58,174 bases of DNA. It comes from a candidate division NPL-UPA2 bacterium Unc8. GTDB taxonomy: Bacteria > NPL-UPA2. Under the pieces are notes generated by a model. The model searched no databases. It was not told the origin of the DNA and worked only from the letters and a program-made list of their open reading frames with translations. Below, piece after piece: positions 43,715 to 56,224 of the stretch. The first letter of the stretch is position 1, and every line of letters begins with the position of its first letter. The DNA is taken from NCBI GenBank assembly GCA_003574845.1, contig NDHY01000006.1:1-58174 (forward strand), in the 5' to 3' direction. Both the position numbers and the translations under genes were made by a program.

Positions 43715-45082
43715 ATGTTTATAGACACCCATTGCCATCTGGATTTTGACCAGTTTAGTGCTGATAGAGAGAAGGTAATCGCCAGGGCACGAGAGGAAAA
43801 CATTAAAGCGATTATTAATGTGGGGACAAGCCTTGAAGGGAGCCGCCGCTCTATTCAGTTAGCAGAAAAACACGCTCTCGTCTATGCTGCCGTGGGTATT
43901 CATCCTCATGAAGCAGAGAGGTTCCCGGCGGAGAGCTGGGAAAAGATTGAAAGATTAGTGCAGGAGGATAAGGTAGTTGCGGTTGGAGAGACAGGACTTG
44001 ATTATTTTCGTAATTACTCTTCTCACACCAGCCAGAAAGAGCTCTTCAGGAAACAGATAAAATTAGCCATAGAAGCAGACCTTCCTCTCATTGTGCACAG
44101 TCGCGAGGCTGATGATGAGACCCTTGGCATTCTAAGAGAGGAAGGGGCTTGCCGGGGAGTGCTCCACTGTTTCTCATCCACGAGGGAGGTGGCAGCGGAT
44201 TGCCTCCAGCTTGGATTTTATATCTCTATTGCCGGGCAGGTGACTTACCCTGCTGCCAAGCAGTTAAGGGAAGTCATTTTGAGGATTCCCACTAACAGGC
44301 TTTTGATTGAAACCGATGCCCCTTTTCTCACCCCGGAACAGTTGAGGGGTGGGCGTAATGAGCCTGCTCTCATCAAGTACACCGCGGCTGAGTTAGCGCA
44401 GCTATATGGTCTGAGTCTCGGTGATATCGCTCGCGTGACCACCCTCAATGCACAGCAGTTATTTGGAATTGGAAAGAAGCAATCTGGCAAGATTGCTTAT
44501 CCAATCAGGGACTCTCTCTATCTTAACATTACGAATCGCTGTACAAATAACTGCGTCTTCTGTGTCCGGCGAATTACCGACTTTGTCTGTGGACACAATC
44601 TGAAATTGAGCCATGAGCCAACACAAGATGAAATCATCCAGTCAATTACTAATTCTGCTTCCTATAAAGAGGTCGTCTTCTGTGGATACGGCGAGCCTCT
44701 AATAAGACTTGATGAAGTTCTCTATGTTTCTCGTTACTTGAGAGAGCGCAATATCCCCGTAAGAATAGTGACAAATGGGCACGGAAATCTCATCCATCGG
44801 CGAAATATAGTTCCGGAGCTTGCCTGGATGGTCTCGGCAATTTCAATAAGCTTAAATGCAGAGAATAAAGAAAAGTATCTCTCCATTTGCTGCCCACAGT
44901 CTGGAGAAGGAACATATGAAGAAGTAAGAAAATTTATTTTAGAGTGCAAGAAATATATCTCTCGCGTTGAAGTAACCGCACTGGATATGGATGGGGTAAG
45001 TATTACAGAGTGCGAGAGGATCGCCAGAGATGAATTAGGAGTAGAGTTCAGAGAACGCAGATATAATCATCCTGGTTCTTGA
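43715..45082 (+). CDS. TatD hydrolase fused to TatD-associated radical SAM domain
   Basis: The 455-residue protein joins two enzymes. Residues 1-255 are a TatD-type metal-dependent hydrolase/DNase: DTHCHLD, GIHPHEA, GETGLDY, HSREA, HCFSS and ETDAPFL. Residues 265-455 are a radical SAM domain with CTNNCVFC (C-x3-C-x2-C) and CGYGEPL. The radical SAM part is usually a separate gene next to tatD. The fusion implies that the two act together, but the substrate is unknown. Its end overlaps the convergent secG by 16 nt. The start ATG follows a heptamer array, without a clear SD. Confidence 0.92.
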   Translation: MFIDTHCHLDFDQFSADREKVIARAREENIKAIINVGTSLEGSRRSIQLAEKHALVYAAVGIHPHEAERFPAESWEKIERLVQEDKVVAVGETGLDYFRNYSSHTSQKELFRKQIKLAIEADLPLIVHSREADDETLGILREEGACRGVLHCFSSTREVAADCLQLGFYISIAGQVTYPAAKQLREVILRIPTNRLLIETDAPFLTPEQLRGGRNEPALIKYTAAELAQLYGLSLGDIARVTTLNAQQLFGIGKKQSGKIAYPIRDSLYLNITNRCTNNCVFCVRRITDFVCGHNLKLSHEPTQDEIIQSITNSASYKEVVFCGYGEPLIRLDEVLYVSRYLRERNIPVRIVTNGHGNLIHRRNIVPELAWMVSAISISLNAENKEKYLSICCPQSGEGTYEEVRKFILECKKYISRVEVTALDMDGVSITECERIARDELGVEFRERRYNHPGS

Positions 45083-45345
45083 GTTGTTGGGGATGCCTCT
45101 TCTATGATGACGGGGGCAGGGCGGGCGACAAAGAAGGTAAGAAAGAGAGTGGTGATAAGAAAAATAACCCCAAGCGTTGTGGTCAGACGGGTAAGAAATG
45201 TAATTGTTCCTACGCCAAAGAGACTCTGGCTTCCCTCTCCTCCAAGAGCAGAAATAAAACCTCCTCCTCTTCCTGGCTGAAGCAGAACAACAGCAATCAG
45301 GAGTACACTTACCAGGACATGAATAACGAGAATAGCAGCCATCAT
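45067..45345 (-). CDS. secG: Preprotein translocase subunit SecG
   Basis: The 92-residue protein has two membrane helices and the SecG pattern VVLLQPGRGGGFISALGG. It stabilises the SecYE channel. It overlaps the tpiA stop by 4 nt and is the last gene of the minus-strand gap-pgk-tpiA-secG unit, a common bacterial order. It meets the TatD-radical SAM gene tail to tail. Confidence 0.95.
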   Translation of the reverse strand: MMAAILVIHVLVSVLLIAVVLLQPGRGGGFISALGGEGSQSLFGVGTITFLTRLTTTLGVIFLITTLFLTFFVARPAPVIIEEASPTTQEPG

Positions 45346-46100
45346 TTTACACTCCTAACAATGATTTGAGAGAAGGAGTCAGCCTTCAGGCTTGCTCCTC
45401 CTACGAGTACTCCTGAAATCTCAGACTCATCTAACAGGGAGGATATGTTCTCAGGAGTAACGCTTCCTCCATAAATAACTCTTGTTGACGAAGAAATATT
45501 CTTGCCATAGATTTTATCAAGAAGTTCATAAATAAGCAAGTGTATTTCTTTTGCCTCATTCGTGGTGGCTACCTTGCCAGTTCCGATTGCCCATACCGGT
45601 TCATAGGCAATTACTACTCCTTGCATTTCCTCTTTACTGATTTCATTTAGTCCTTCTCTGAGATGATCTTCAACGACCCGGAAAGCTTCTCCGTTTTCAC
45701 GCTCGGTCAGTCCCTCGCCAATGCAGAGAATTGGAATAAGCTCCACATTCAGGGCAGACCTCAGTTTTTTATTAACAGTCTCGTTTGTTTCCCCGAAATA
45801 TTTCCTTCTTTCGGAGTGACCAATAATCACATATTTACACCCTGCCTCCTTGAGCATTGCTGCCGAGACTTCTCCGGTGTAGGCGCCGCTATCTTCCCAG
45901 TAAACATTCTGGGCTCCAAGTATTATGTTGCTGCCGCTGGTAATATTATAAACAGCTGCCAGTGCGGTAAACGGCGGGCAGAGAACAAGGTCAACCTCGT
46001 TTGCTGCTCCTACATTTTTCTGCAGTGCCCTAACAAAGATAGCAGCTTCAGCGGGGGTTTTATTCATTTTCCAGTTTCCCACAATTAACTTCTTCTGCAT
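45342..46100 (-). CDS. tpiA: Triosephosphate isomerase
   Basis: The 252-residue TIM-barrel enzyme interconverts dihydroxyacetone phosphate and glyceraldehyde 3-phosphate. Motifs: GNWKMN (Lys13 region), IGHSERR (His), AYEPVWAIGTG (Glu) and YGGSV. It is full-length and lies 23 nt downstream of pgk. Confidence 0.98.
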   Translation of the reverse strand: MQKKLIVGNWKMNKTPAEAAIFVRALQKNVGAANEVDLVLCPPFTALAAVYNITSGSNIILGAQNVYWEDSGAYTGEVSAAMLKEAGCKYVIIGHSERRKYFGETNETVNKKLRSALNVELIPILCIGEGLTERENGEAFRVVEDHLREGLNEISKEEMQGVVIAYEPVWAIGTGKVATTNEAKEIHLLIYELLDKIYGKNISSSTRVIYGGSVTPENISSLLDESEISGVLVGGASLKADSFSQIIVRSVK

Positions 46101-46123
46101 GTTATGTCCTTTTTGCTTTAGTA

Positions 46124-49598
<3,475 letters not shown>

Positions 49599-49619
49599 TG
49601 CATTATTCTTTTGCTCCTG

Positions 49620-49648
49620 ATGTTAACATCTCTCTCCTAATAGGTCAA
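49620..49648 (-). promoter_or_regulatory. Candidate promoter for the DUF1015-gap-pgk-tpiA-secG unit
   Basis: On the minus strand TTGACC (49648-49643) is separated by 17 nt from TAACAT (49625-49620). The gene starts at 49598. A TCAGGAGC (49620-49613) overlaps the end of the -10 box, so either the transcript starts close to the SD or another promoter is used. Confidence 0.35.
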
Positions 49649-49690
49649 GAGCTTTAGGGGTCGTTGTCTTGACACAAGCAGTTTAAATGT

Positions 49691-49719
49691 TTGACCTTTT
49701 ATTATATGCATGATAAGAT
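49691..49719 (+). promoter_or_regulatory. Candidate promoter for the pyr operon
   Basis: TTGACC (49691-49696), a 17-nt spacer and TAAGAT (49714-49719) precede pyrR. Transcription would begin near 49726, leaving almost no leader before the ATG at 49731. There is therefore no room for the PyrR-binding attenuator found in Bacillus. Confidence 0.45.
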
Positions 49720-49730
49720 AACTTTTTACT

Positions 49731-50270
49731 ATGATTAAAAAAAGACTGAGAATAATGGGAGAGATAGAAATAGAGAAAGCTCTTCGCCATCTCTCTCATA
49801 TGATAATGAGGGATGTATCCCACGAGGAGCTTGCCTTAATCGGAATCAGAACCAGAGGAGAACACTTAGCAACAAGAATAAAGAAAATAATAAGTGAGAC
49901 TTCTTCATTCCCTATCCCTATGGGTATTCTTGATATTACCCTTTACCGCGACGACCTTACTATGATTGCCCCCCATCCTATTGTGCGCAAAACCGAAATT
50001 CCATTTGATATAACGAAAAAAGCTATCGTTTTAATAGATGATGTGCTCTTTACCGGGCGCACAGTGCGGGCGGCGCTGGATGCGCTGATTGACCTTGGTC
50101 GTCCCCGCTGCATTCGGCTGGCTGTTCTTGTTGATAGAGGAAGCCGCGAGCTTCCCATTCAGGCTGATTATACAGGAAAGAAGACAGTAATTTCTGCAAC
50201 TGAAATGATTGAGGTAAAGCTAAAAGAGACGGATGGGTATGATGAAACAGCAATCGTTACCAGAGCATAA
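49731..50270 (+). CDS. pyrR: PyrR, pyrimidine regulator / uracil phosphoribosyltransferase
   Basis: The 179-residue protein has the phosphoribosyltransferase fold, with the PRPP motif [20 protein letters not shown] near residue 98. PyrR binds pyr mRNA to attenuate transcription in some bacteria and also makes UMP from uracil. Two starts are possible: ATG 49731 and ATG 49755 ([10 protein letters not shown]), the second fitting family length better. The gene opens the pyr operon and overlaps pyrB by 38 nt. Confidence 0.92.
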   Translation: MIKKRLRIMGEIEIEKALRHLSHMIMRDVSHEELALIGIRTRGEHLATRIKKIISETSSFPIPMGILDITLYRDDLTMIAPHPIVRKTEIPFDITKKAIVLIDDVLFTGRTVRAALDALIDLGRPRCIRLAVLVDRGSRELPIQADYTGKKTVISATEMIEVKLKETDGYDETAIVTRA

Positions 50271-51204
50271 ATCTGTGGAGTGGAAAAGGAAAGATATTTT
50301 AGGACTGGAGGAGCTCACTGCCCGGGAAATTGAGTTTATCCTTGAGACCGCAGAATCCTTCAGGGAGGTAAGCCTGCGTCCGATTAGAAAAGTTCCTGCT
50401 CTTAGGGGAAAAACCATTATCACACTTTTCTTTGAACCAAGCACAAGAACCCGAATGTCGTTTGAACTGGCGGCAAAGAGGCTTTCCGCGGACACCGCAA
50501 ACATATCTTCTTCTACCTCAAGTGTAGTTAAAGGAGAGACTCTCAAGGATACCGCAAGAAACATTGAAGCAATGAAAGTTGATGTAATTATTATACGGCA
50601 TAGTATGGCCGGGGCACCACATTTGCTGGCGCGTGAGGTGAGCCCGGGAGTAATCAATGCCGGGGATGGAGCACATGAACATCCAACGCAAGGGCTGATT
50701 GACATTTTCACGATGAAGGAGAAAAAAGGGAAAATCAAGGGGCTTAAGGTTGTGATTATTGGAGATATTGCCCATAGCCGCGTAGCACGTTCTAATATAT
50801 GGGGCTTGCGTAAATTAGGGGCACTTGTCTCGGTTGTTGCTCCTCCAACTCTCATTCCTGCAGAAATAGAGAGAATGGGAGTTAGAGTTTGCCATTCAAT
50901 CAAGGAAGCAATAAGCGACGCGGACGTTATTAATGTGCTCCGCATCCAGCGCGAGAGGCAGAAAGCAGGTTTTTTTCCTTCAATCAGGGAATATCACCAG
51001 CTTTTTGGGATTACCAGAAAAAGCCTTGAATCAGCCCCTTTCGATGTCCTCATTATGCACCCGGGGCCGATAAATCGCGGCGTAGAGCTGGATGGCGATG
51101 TAGCTGATGGACCTTATTCAGTAATTCTTGACCAGGTGACCAATGGGTTGGCAGTGAGAATGGCGGTTCTGTATCTCACCTCAGGAGCAGGCGAGAAAAG
51201 ATGA
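50233..51204 (+). CDS. pyrB: Aspartate carbamoyltransferase catalytic subunit
   Basis: The 323-residue enzyme joins carbamoyl phosphate and aspartate. Motifs: [24 protein letters not shown] and [10 protein letters not shown]. No pyrI is adjacent, which agrees with the PyrR-associated type that works without a regulatory subunit. The ATG at 50233 lies inside pyrR; 50239 and 50242 are alternatives. It overlaps pyrC by 4 nt. Confidence 0.96.
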   Translation: MGMMKQQSLPEHKSVEWKRKDILGLEELTAREIEFILETAESFREVSLRPIRKVPALRGKTIITLFFEPSTRTRMSFELAAKRLSADTANISSSTSSVVKGETLKDTARNIEAMKVDVIIIRHSMAGAPHLLAREVSPGVINAGDGAHEHPTQGLIDIFTMKEKKGKIKGLKVVIIGDIAHSRVARSNIWGLRKLGALVSVVAPPTLIPAEIERMGVRVCHSIKEAISDADVINVLRIQRERQKAGFFPSIREYHQLFGITRKSLESAPFDVLIMHPGPINRGVELDGDVADGPYSVILDQVTNGLAVRMAVLYLTSGAGEKR

Positions 51205-52508
51205 AATTATTGCTCAAGGGTGGTCGGGTGATTGACCCGTCAAGGGGAGTAAATAGAGTATCCGACATTCTTATTGATAGAGGTAGAATTGCTGAAATAG
51301 GCAGGAATATACCCCACAAGGGAGAGAGAGTCATTGATGTTAAAGGAAAAATTGTCTCGCCTGGCTTGATTGATATGCACGTCCATCTGCGGGAGCCGGG
51401 AAATGAAGAGGCTGAAACGATTGAGACAGGAACAAGAGCTGCCGCCAGGGGTGGATTTGTGCTCCTTGCCTGCATGCCAAATACTAATCCTACCATTGAT
51501 AACCAGGATACAGTTGCTTTTATCCATTCTATGACTAAAAAGAAGGGAGCTGCCAGGGTGCTTCCAATCGGAAGCATTACAAAGGGGTTGGAAGGTAAAG
51601 AGTTGGCTGAAATGGGAGAGCTTAAAGGAAGTGGTGTCGTTGCTGTTTCAGATGATGGCGGTGTCATTCACAACTGCGATATAATGCGCCATGCCTTAGA
51701 ATATGCAAAGATGCTTGAACTCTTAGTAATCTCACATTGCGAAGACGAAACTCTCAATATTGATGGAGTGATGAACGAGGGGTATTGGGCTACAAGTCTG
51801 GGGCTTGCCGGCACCCCAACTGCCTCGGAGGAAATCGCAGTTGCCCGTAACATTCGCCTCCTGGAACTTTCCGGGGGAGCGCTTCATATTGCTCACCTGA
51901 GCTGTGCAGGGTCTGTATCTCTGGTTAGAGAAGCAAAAAAGAGGGGGATAAATGTAACCTGCGAGACGGCACCGCATTACTTTACTCTAACCGATGAGGC
52001 AATCAAGGAGTACAATACCAATACAAAAGTAAAACCACCCCTGAGGGGAAAGAAGGATGTGGAGGCAATTAAAGAAGGCTTGAGTGACGGGACAATAGAT
52101 GTCATCGCTACCGACCATGCTCCGCATACTCCTGAAGAGAAAGAAGTTGAATATGAGTTAGCTCCTTTTGGAATGATTGGGCTGGAAACAGCCCTGCCGC
52201 TGATTTTAGGATTGACTCGGGAAGGAGTGCTTGATTTAAATGAAGCACTGGCAAAAATAACGAACAATCCGGCTCGCATTCTCAACCTTGATGGAGGAAC
52301 ACTAAAGGTCGGCAGCACTGCTGACATCACTGTTATTGACTTAGAAGAAAAAGTAATAGTAAAAAAAGATAGTTTTCAATCAAAGAGCAGGAATTCTCCT
52401 TTTATTGGCTGGGAACTTCAGGGTATGGCTGTCCTAACCATTTGCGGCGGAAAGATAACTTCAATGTCCGACCAAGTGAAAAATAAATTATGTGGCAGGA
52501 CAAAGTAA
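51201..52508 (+). CDS. pyrC: Dihydroorotase
   Basis: The 435-residue type I dihydroorotase cyclises carbamoyl aspartate. Metal-binding motifs are [10 protein letters not shown] near residue 57, HCED near 178 and ATDHAPH near 304. It overlaps pyrB and pyrK. Full length for the class found with PyrB in Gram-positive and related bacteria. Confidence 0.96.
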   Translation: MKLLLKGGRVIDPSRGVNRVSDILIDRGRIAEIGRNIPHKGERVIDVKGKIVSPGLIDMHVHLREPGNEEAETIETGTRAAARGGFVLLACMPNTNPTIDNQDTVAFIHSMTKKKGAARVLPIGSITKGLEGKELAEMGELKGSGVVAVSDDGGVIHNCDIMRHALEYAKMLELLVISHCEDETLNIDGVMNEGYWATSLGLAGTPTASEEIAVARNIRLLELSGGALHIAHLSCAGSVSLVREAKKRGINVTCETAPHYFTLTDEAIKEYNTNTKVKPPLRGKKDVEAIKEGLSDGTIDVIATDHAPHTPEEKEVEYELAPFGMIGLETALPLILGLTREGVLDLNEALAKITNNPARILNLDGGTLKVGSTADITVIDLEEKVIVKKDSFQSKSRNSPFIGWELQGMAVLTICGGKITSMSDQVKNKLCGRTK

Positions 52509-53257
52509 GCATCGTAACCAATAAAGAGATATCTCCAGAGTATTTCAAAATGTCTCTGGAGGCAGGCAAAATAGCCAAAATAGCAAAACCGGGGCAGTTT
52601 CTTCACATTAAGATTGATGATATGCCTTTTTTAAGAAGACCCTTTAGTCTACATCGAATGTATAACTCAAACATTGACATTTTCTATCATGTGGTTGGAA
52701 AGGGAACACAAGCCCTAAGTCAAAAGGAGAGTGGGGCAAAGCTTGATATACTTGGCCCTCTTGGAAATGGATTTGAAATTAAAGAGATAAAAAACCAGGT
52801 GCTTATTGGTGGCGGGATTGGCATTGCCCCTCTTTTTGCCCTGGCTGAAGCACTGGTTAATACTTCTACCCAAATTTGTGTCATTATTGGAGCAAAGACG
52901 AAAGAGAGACTTCTTTGTGAGGAAGACTTTGCAAAACTTGGCTGCAAAGTTCAAGTGGCAACTGAGGATGGAACAGGTGGCAAAAAGGGAATGGCAACGG
53001 ATATTCTTAAAGATATTCTTCTCTCCTTGCCACCAACAGAAACCATTCTTTATTCCTCGGGACCAAATAAGATGTTAGCAGAAGTAAGCCGGGTGGCTAA
53101 TGTTGCTTCAGTCTCCTGCCAGATTTCATTGGAGGAAACCATCTGCTGTGGAGTAGGGGCTTGCCTTGGCTGTGTGGTAAAGACGGCAACTGGTTACAAG
53201 AGAGTTTGTAGTGAAGGTCCGGTTTTCAAGTCAGATGAGATTTTGTTGGGAAGTTGA
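52490..53257 (+). CDS. pyrK: Dihydroorotate dehydrogenase electron-transfer subunit
   Basis: The 255-residue iron-sulfur flavoprotein passes electrons from PyrD to NAD+. It has the FAD motif RRPFSLHR near residue 44, a nucleotide-binding GGGIGIAPLFAL and the [2Fe-2S] ligands in CCGVGACLGC...YKRVC. Normally it is followed by the catalytic subunit pyrD, but here the next gene is pyrF, overlapping as TGATG. The catalytic subunit must be elsewhere, or another dehydrogenase is used. Confidence 0.94.
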   Translation: MWQDKVSIVTNKEISPEYFKMSLEAGKIAKIAKPGQFLHIKIDDMPFLRRPFSLHRMYNSNIDIFYHVVGKGTQALSQKESGAKLDILGPLGNGFEIKEIKNQVLIGGGIGIAPLFALAEALVNTSTQICVIIGAKTKERLLCEEDFAKLGCKVQVATEDGTGGKKGMATDILKDILLSLPPTETILYSSGPNKMLAEVSRVANVASVSCQISLEETICCGVGACLGCVVKTATGYKRVCSEGPVFKSDEILLGS

Positions 53258-54009
53258 TGGAAGGGGGCACTAAATTAATTCTTGCGCTTGACCTGGACGA
53301 GAAAGAAGCTGCCCTTAAAATAGTTGACCGCCTCAAAGATTACATTCGGATTTTTAAGATAGGAGCCCAACTCTTTACTGCACATGGCACTGATATTGTA
53401 AAGATGATTCAGGAAAAGGGAGTTGAAGTATTCCTTGACTTGAAATACCATGATATTCCGGTAACAGTTGCCCGTGCCGCCGCTGCCGCTACTCAGCTTG
53501 GGGTTTATATCTACAATCTTCACATTCTCGGCGGAGCAGAAATGATGAAAAAAGCAAAAGAAGCTACGGTCAGGAGGGCTGAAGAGTCAAGGATAAGAAA
53601 GCCAATTATCCTTGGGGTAACAATATTGACAAGTCTGGATGATGATGCGATGCAGGAGTTGAGAATAGAAGGTCCAGTCAAAGAGAGAGTGGTGCAGTTT
53701 GCATCTCTTGCCCGCTCAGCAGGAATAGATGGAGTGGTTTCTTCTCCTCAGGAAATTAAATTCATTCGCCAGGAATGCGGTAGTGATTTTATTATTCTTA
53801 CCCCTGGGGTCAGACATCAGTCTGATATTAGCTCGCCGCAGGACTTAATGTCTAAGTACAATGACCATAAGAGAACGCTCGGAGTTGCGGACGCCGTCCG
53901 AGATGGAGCCGACTTTATCGTTGTTGGAAGACCGATTTTAGAAGCACATGACCCGGTAAGGGCAACACAGGGAATATTGCAAGAAATGAGAGCAGCGGGG
54001 AATGACTGA
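53257..54009 (+). CDS. pyrF: Orotidine 5'-phosphate decarboxylase
   Basis: The 250-residue enzyme converts OMP to UMP. Motifs: LILALDLDEKEAA, DLKYHDIPVTVA (catalytic Asp-Lys-x-x-Asp) and ILTPGVR. I prefer the ATG at 53257, which overlaps the pyrK stop, to the TTG at 53254. It overlaps pyrE by 8 nt. Confidence 0.96.
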   Translation: MEGGTKLILALDLDEKEAALKIVDRLKDYIRIFKIGAQLFTAHGTDIVKMIQEKGVEVFLDLKYHDIPVTVARAAAAATQLGVYIYNLHILGGAEMMKKAKEATVRRAEESRIRKPIILGVTILTSLDDDAMQELRIEGPVKERVVQFASLARSAGIDGVVSSPQEIKFIRQECGSDFIILTPGVRHQSDISSPQDLMSKYNDHKRTLGVADAVRDGADFIVVGRPILEAHDPVRATQGILQEMRAAGND

Positions 54010-54571
54010 AGAAGAAGTTTTACTTATTCTTGAAAAGACAGGGGCTCTTCTTAAGGGGCATTTTCGGCTAAGCTCAGGGCTTCATGGCAGTGAGTATGTT
54101 CAGATGGCTCTGGTGCTTTCTTATCCTGCTTATGCATCAAGACTGGGAGAGGCGCTTGCCCAACGGTTCGCAAGTAAGAAAATAGATATTGTGATTGGCC
54201 CGGCGTTAGGAGGGATTATTCTTTCTTATGAAGTAGGAAGAGCACTCGGGAAAAGGGCAATATTTGCTGAAAAAGAGAACGGTATCTTTAAACTCCGACG
54301 CGGCTTCTATGTTCAGAAAGGAGAGAATGTCCTCGTCGTTGAGGATGTAACCACAACCGGTGGCTCTGCCCTTGAGATAGTAACTCTGATAAAGGAGTTG
54401 GGGGGAGTAATAGCAGGAGTTGGCTCTCTTGTTGACCGTTCAACCGAGGGCTCTCAATTGTTAGCTCTTAATCATCAGGCACTTATTCATCTCTCATTGG
54501 AGTCTTATCGTCAGGAGGAATGCCCTTTATGCAAGGAGGGCATACCCGTTGAAAAACCCGGATCAGGGTAA
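54002..54571 (+). CDS. pyrE: Orotate phosphoribosyltransferase
   Basis: The 189-residue enzyme has the PRPP motif VLVVEDVTTTGGSALE near residue 112 and FAEKENGIFKLRRGF. It makes OMP from orotate and PRPP. It is the last gene of the pyr operon; a terminator-like sequence follows. Confidence 0.96.
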   Translation: MTEEEVLLILEKTGALLKGHFRLSSGLHGSEYVQMALVLSYPAYASRLGEALAQRFASKKIDIVIGPALGGIILSYEVGRALGKRAIFAEKENGIFKLRRGFYVQKGENVLVVEDVTTTGGSALEIVTLIKELGGVIAGVGSLVDRSTEGSQLLALNHQALIHLSLESYRQEECPLCKEGIPVEKPGSG

Positions 54572-54600
54572 TTGAACCCTTGAATCCCTGAACCCTTTTT
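54563..54600 (+). terminator. Terminator-like hairpin after pyrE with 8-nt repeats (H14)
   Basis: TCAGGG (54563-54568) pairs with CCCTGA (54586-54591), followed by ACCC and a run of T to 54600. The loop region carries TTGAACCC-like units about every 8 nt. It may be an older member of the array family serving as a terminator. Confidence 0.4.
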
Positions 54601-54618
54601 GGCAAGGTATTGACTATT

Positions 54619-55464
54619 ATGAAAAGTATGACTGGATTTGGACGCGCGGCAGCCAATAGAAACCAGGGTGAATTGGTAGTAGAAATTAGGTCTTTCAACC
54701 ACCGTTTCTTTGAGTTCAAAACAAATTTTCCGCCATCTCTTGGTAACATTGAAATAAAAACAAGAGAACTACTGCGCAAAAAAGTGCAACGCGGGTCTAT
54801 CTACTTATCAATAAACTGCGAAGACAAGAAGGTTAAAATTGACCAGGAACTAATAATGGATTATGTAGAAAAGATTCGGTCATTGAAAGACTCTTTAGGT
54901 TTATCTGGTGAAATTGATGTGAGCTTCCTAACGCGACTCCCCGGGGCAGTATCTTTGGGAAATAATGCAAAAGAAAAAATAAAATGGGATTCACTAAAGA
55001 AGGTGATTGAAGAAGCATTGAGAAGGCTCGTGATGGGGCGTGAGAGAGAAGGTGGGCTCATTCAGCAGGACATTATTCACAGACTGGCAATTATTAACCG
55101 TCATCGTGAAAAAATAAAAGAAAGGTTGCCCCTGAGAATAAAAAAATATCGCGAGCGGCTGGTAAAGAAAATAAAAGGGCTTGCTAAAGATGAAGAGCGG
55201 CTGGCACTTGAGGTATCGCTCTTTACGGATCGCTCAGATGTTTCGGAAGAGATGACAAGATTCAGCGGACTTCTTTGTGAGCTGCGCCGGATTGTAGGAG
55301 CATCCAGGCCAGTTGGGAGGGAGTTAGAGTTTGTGCTTCAGGAGATGGGGCGTGAAGTAAATACCATTACTGCCAAGGCAAATGATTTGTCAATCTCAAA
55401 GGCAGTTATCTCCATTAAAAATGAATTAGAGAAAATAAAAGAGCAGGTGTTGAATGTTGAATGA
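54619..55464 (+). CDS. yicC: YicC/YloC-family endoribonuclease
   Basis: The protein (281 residues from ATG 54619) is YicC-like: N-terminal MKSMTGFGRA, EIRSFNHRFFE, and the C-terminal DUF1732 part with GREVNTITAKANDLSIS. Members act in RNA turnover. A TTG at 54610 is an alternative start. It overlaps rpoZ by 11 nt. In many bacteria remA and gmk lie between yicC and rpoZ, but here they are absent. Confidence 0.94.
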   Translation: MKSMTGFGRAAANRNQGELVVEIRSFNHRFFEFKTNFPPSLGNIEIKTRELLRKKVQRGSIYLSINCEDKKVKIDQELIMDYVEKIRSLKDSLGLSGEIDVSFLTRLPGAVSLGNNAKEKIKWDSLKKVIEEALRRLVMGREREGGLIQQDIIHRLAIINRHREKIKERLPLRIKKYRERLVKKIKGLAKDEERLALEVSLFTDRSDVSEEMTRFSGLLCELRRIVGASRPVGRELEFVLQEMGREVNTITAKANDLSISKAVISIKNELEKIKEQVLNVE

Positions 55465-55672
55465 GATTTCAATAGAAGAATTACGGAAAAAAGTCGGGAG
55501 TGTTTATAAATTGGTTAATCTTGCCGCTATGAGAGCAAGGGATTTGAATGATGGTGCACCCAAATTGGTGAATATAGACACAAAAAACACAATTCTCATC
55601 GCTCTAACAGAGATCGCCGAAGAAAAGATCAGATGCAAAAAAGAAGATGCAGACAAAGAATCCGTTATTTAA
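55454..55672 (+). CDS. rpoZ: RNA polymerase omega subunit
   Basis: The 72-residue protein has the omega pattern: SVYKLVNLAAMRARDLNDG, followed by IALTEIAEEKI. Omega helps assemble RNA polymerase. It is overlapped at both ends, by yicC and coaC, so the cluster yicC-rpoZ-coaC-coaB is probably one unit. Confidence 0.92.
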   Translation: MLNEISIEELRKKVGSVYKLVNLAAMRARDLNDGAPKLVNIDTKNTILIALTEIAEEKIRCKKEDADKESVI

Positions 55673-56210
55673 AGAAAAGGAGATTATCCTTGGGGTAACC
55701 GGGAGCATTGCTGCATACAAGGTGGCAGAGCTCATCGGTGCACTGAAGAAGGAAGAAGCGGAAGTTACCGTCATGATGACCGAATCCGCAAAGAGATTTA
55801 TCACTCCGCTTACTTTAAGGACAATTTCTAAAAATTATGTCTACCATTCACTTTTTACTGAGGAGTGGAACATCTCGCATATTTCCCTTGCCACTAAAGG
55901 AGACCTTATCCTCATTGCTCCGGCAACAGCAAATATTATTGCAAAACTCGCCGCTGGATTTGCTGATGACCTGCTTACCGCTGTTTGTTTGTCAACGAAG
56001 GCTCCAATATTGATTGCCCCGGCAATGAATTCTCAGATGTACGCCAACCCTATCTTGCAGGAAAACATAAAAAAGCTGAAAAAATCAGGCTATCGGATTA
56101 TTCCCCCCGTCTCAGGCACTCTTGCCTGCGGTGAAATCGGTGAGGGGCGATTGGCATCTATTGAGGCTATCCTCAAGGAAATCAAGAGAACCTTTGAGAA
56201 ATCCCATTAA
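55647..56210 (+). CDS. coaC: Phosphopantothenoylcysteine decarboxylase (separate CoaC)
   Basis: The 187-residue flavoprotein decarboxylates phosphopantothenoylcysteine in CoA synthesis. Motifs: GVTGSIAAYKVAELI, the PASANT-like APATANIIAK, PAMNSQMY and the flap GTLACGEIGEGR with its Cys. In most bacteria it is the N-terminal half of CoaBC; here it ends with its own stop and CoaB follows 14 nt later in another frame. Confidence 0.93.
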   Translation: MQTKNPLFKEKEIILGVTGSIAAYKVAELIGALKKEEAEVTVMMTESAKRFITPLTLRTISKNYVYHSLFTEEWNISHISLATKGDLILIAPATANIIAKLAAGFADDLLTAVCLSTKAPILIAPAMNSQMYANPILQENIKKLKKSGYRIIPPVSGTLACGEIGEGRLASIEAILKEIKRTFEKSH

Positions 56211-56224
56211 AATTAGATTTCAGG

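Noticed and set aside
45079..45369. Plus-strand open frame downstream of the TatD-radical SAM gene
   Set aside because: It is antisense to secG, has a biased Lys/Ser composition and no family resemblance.
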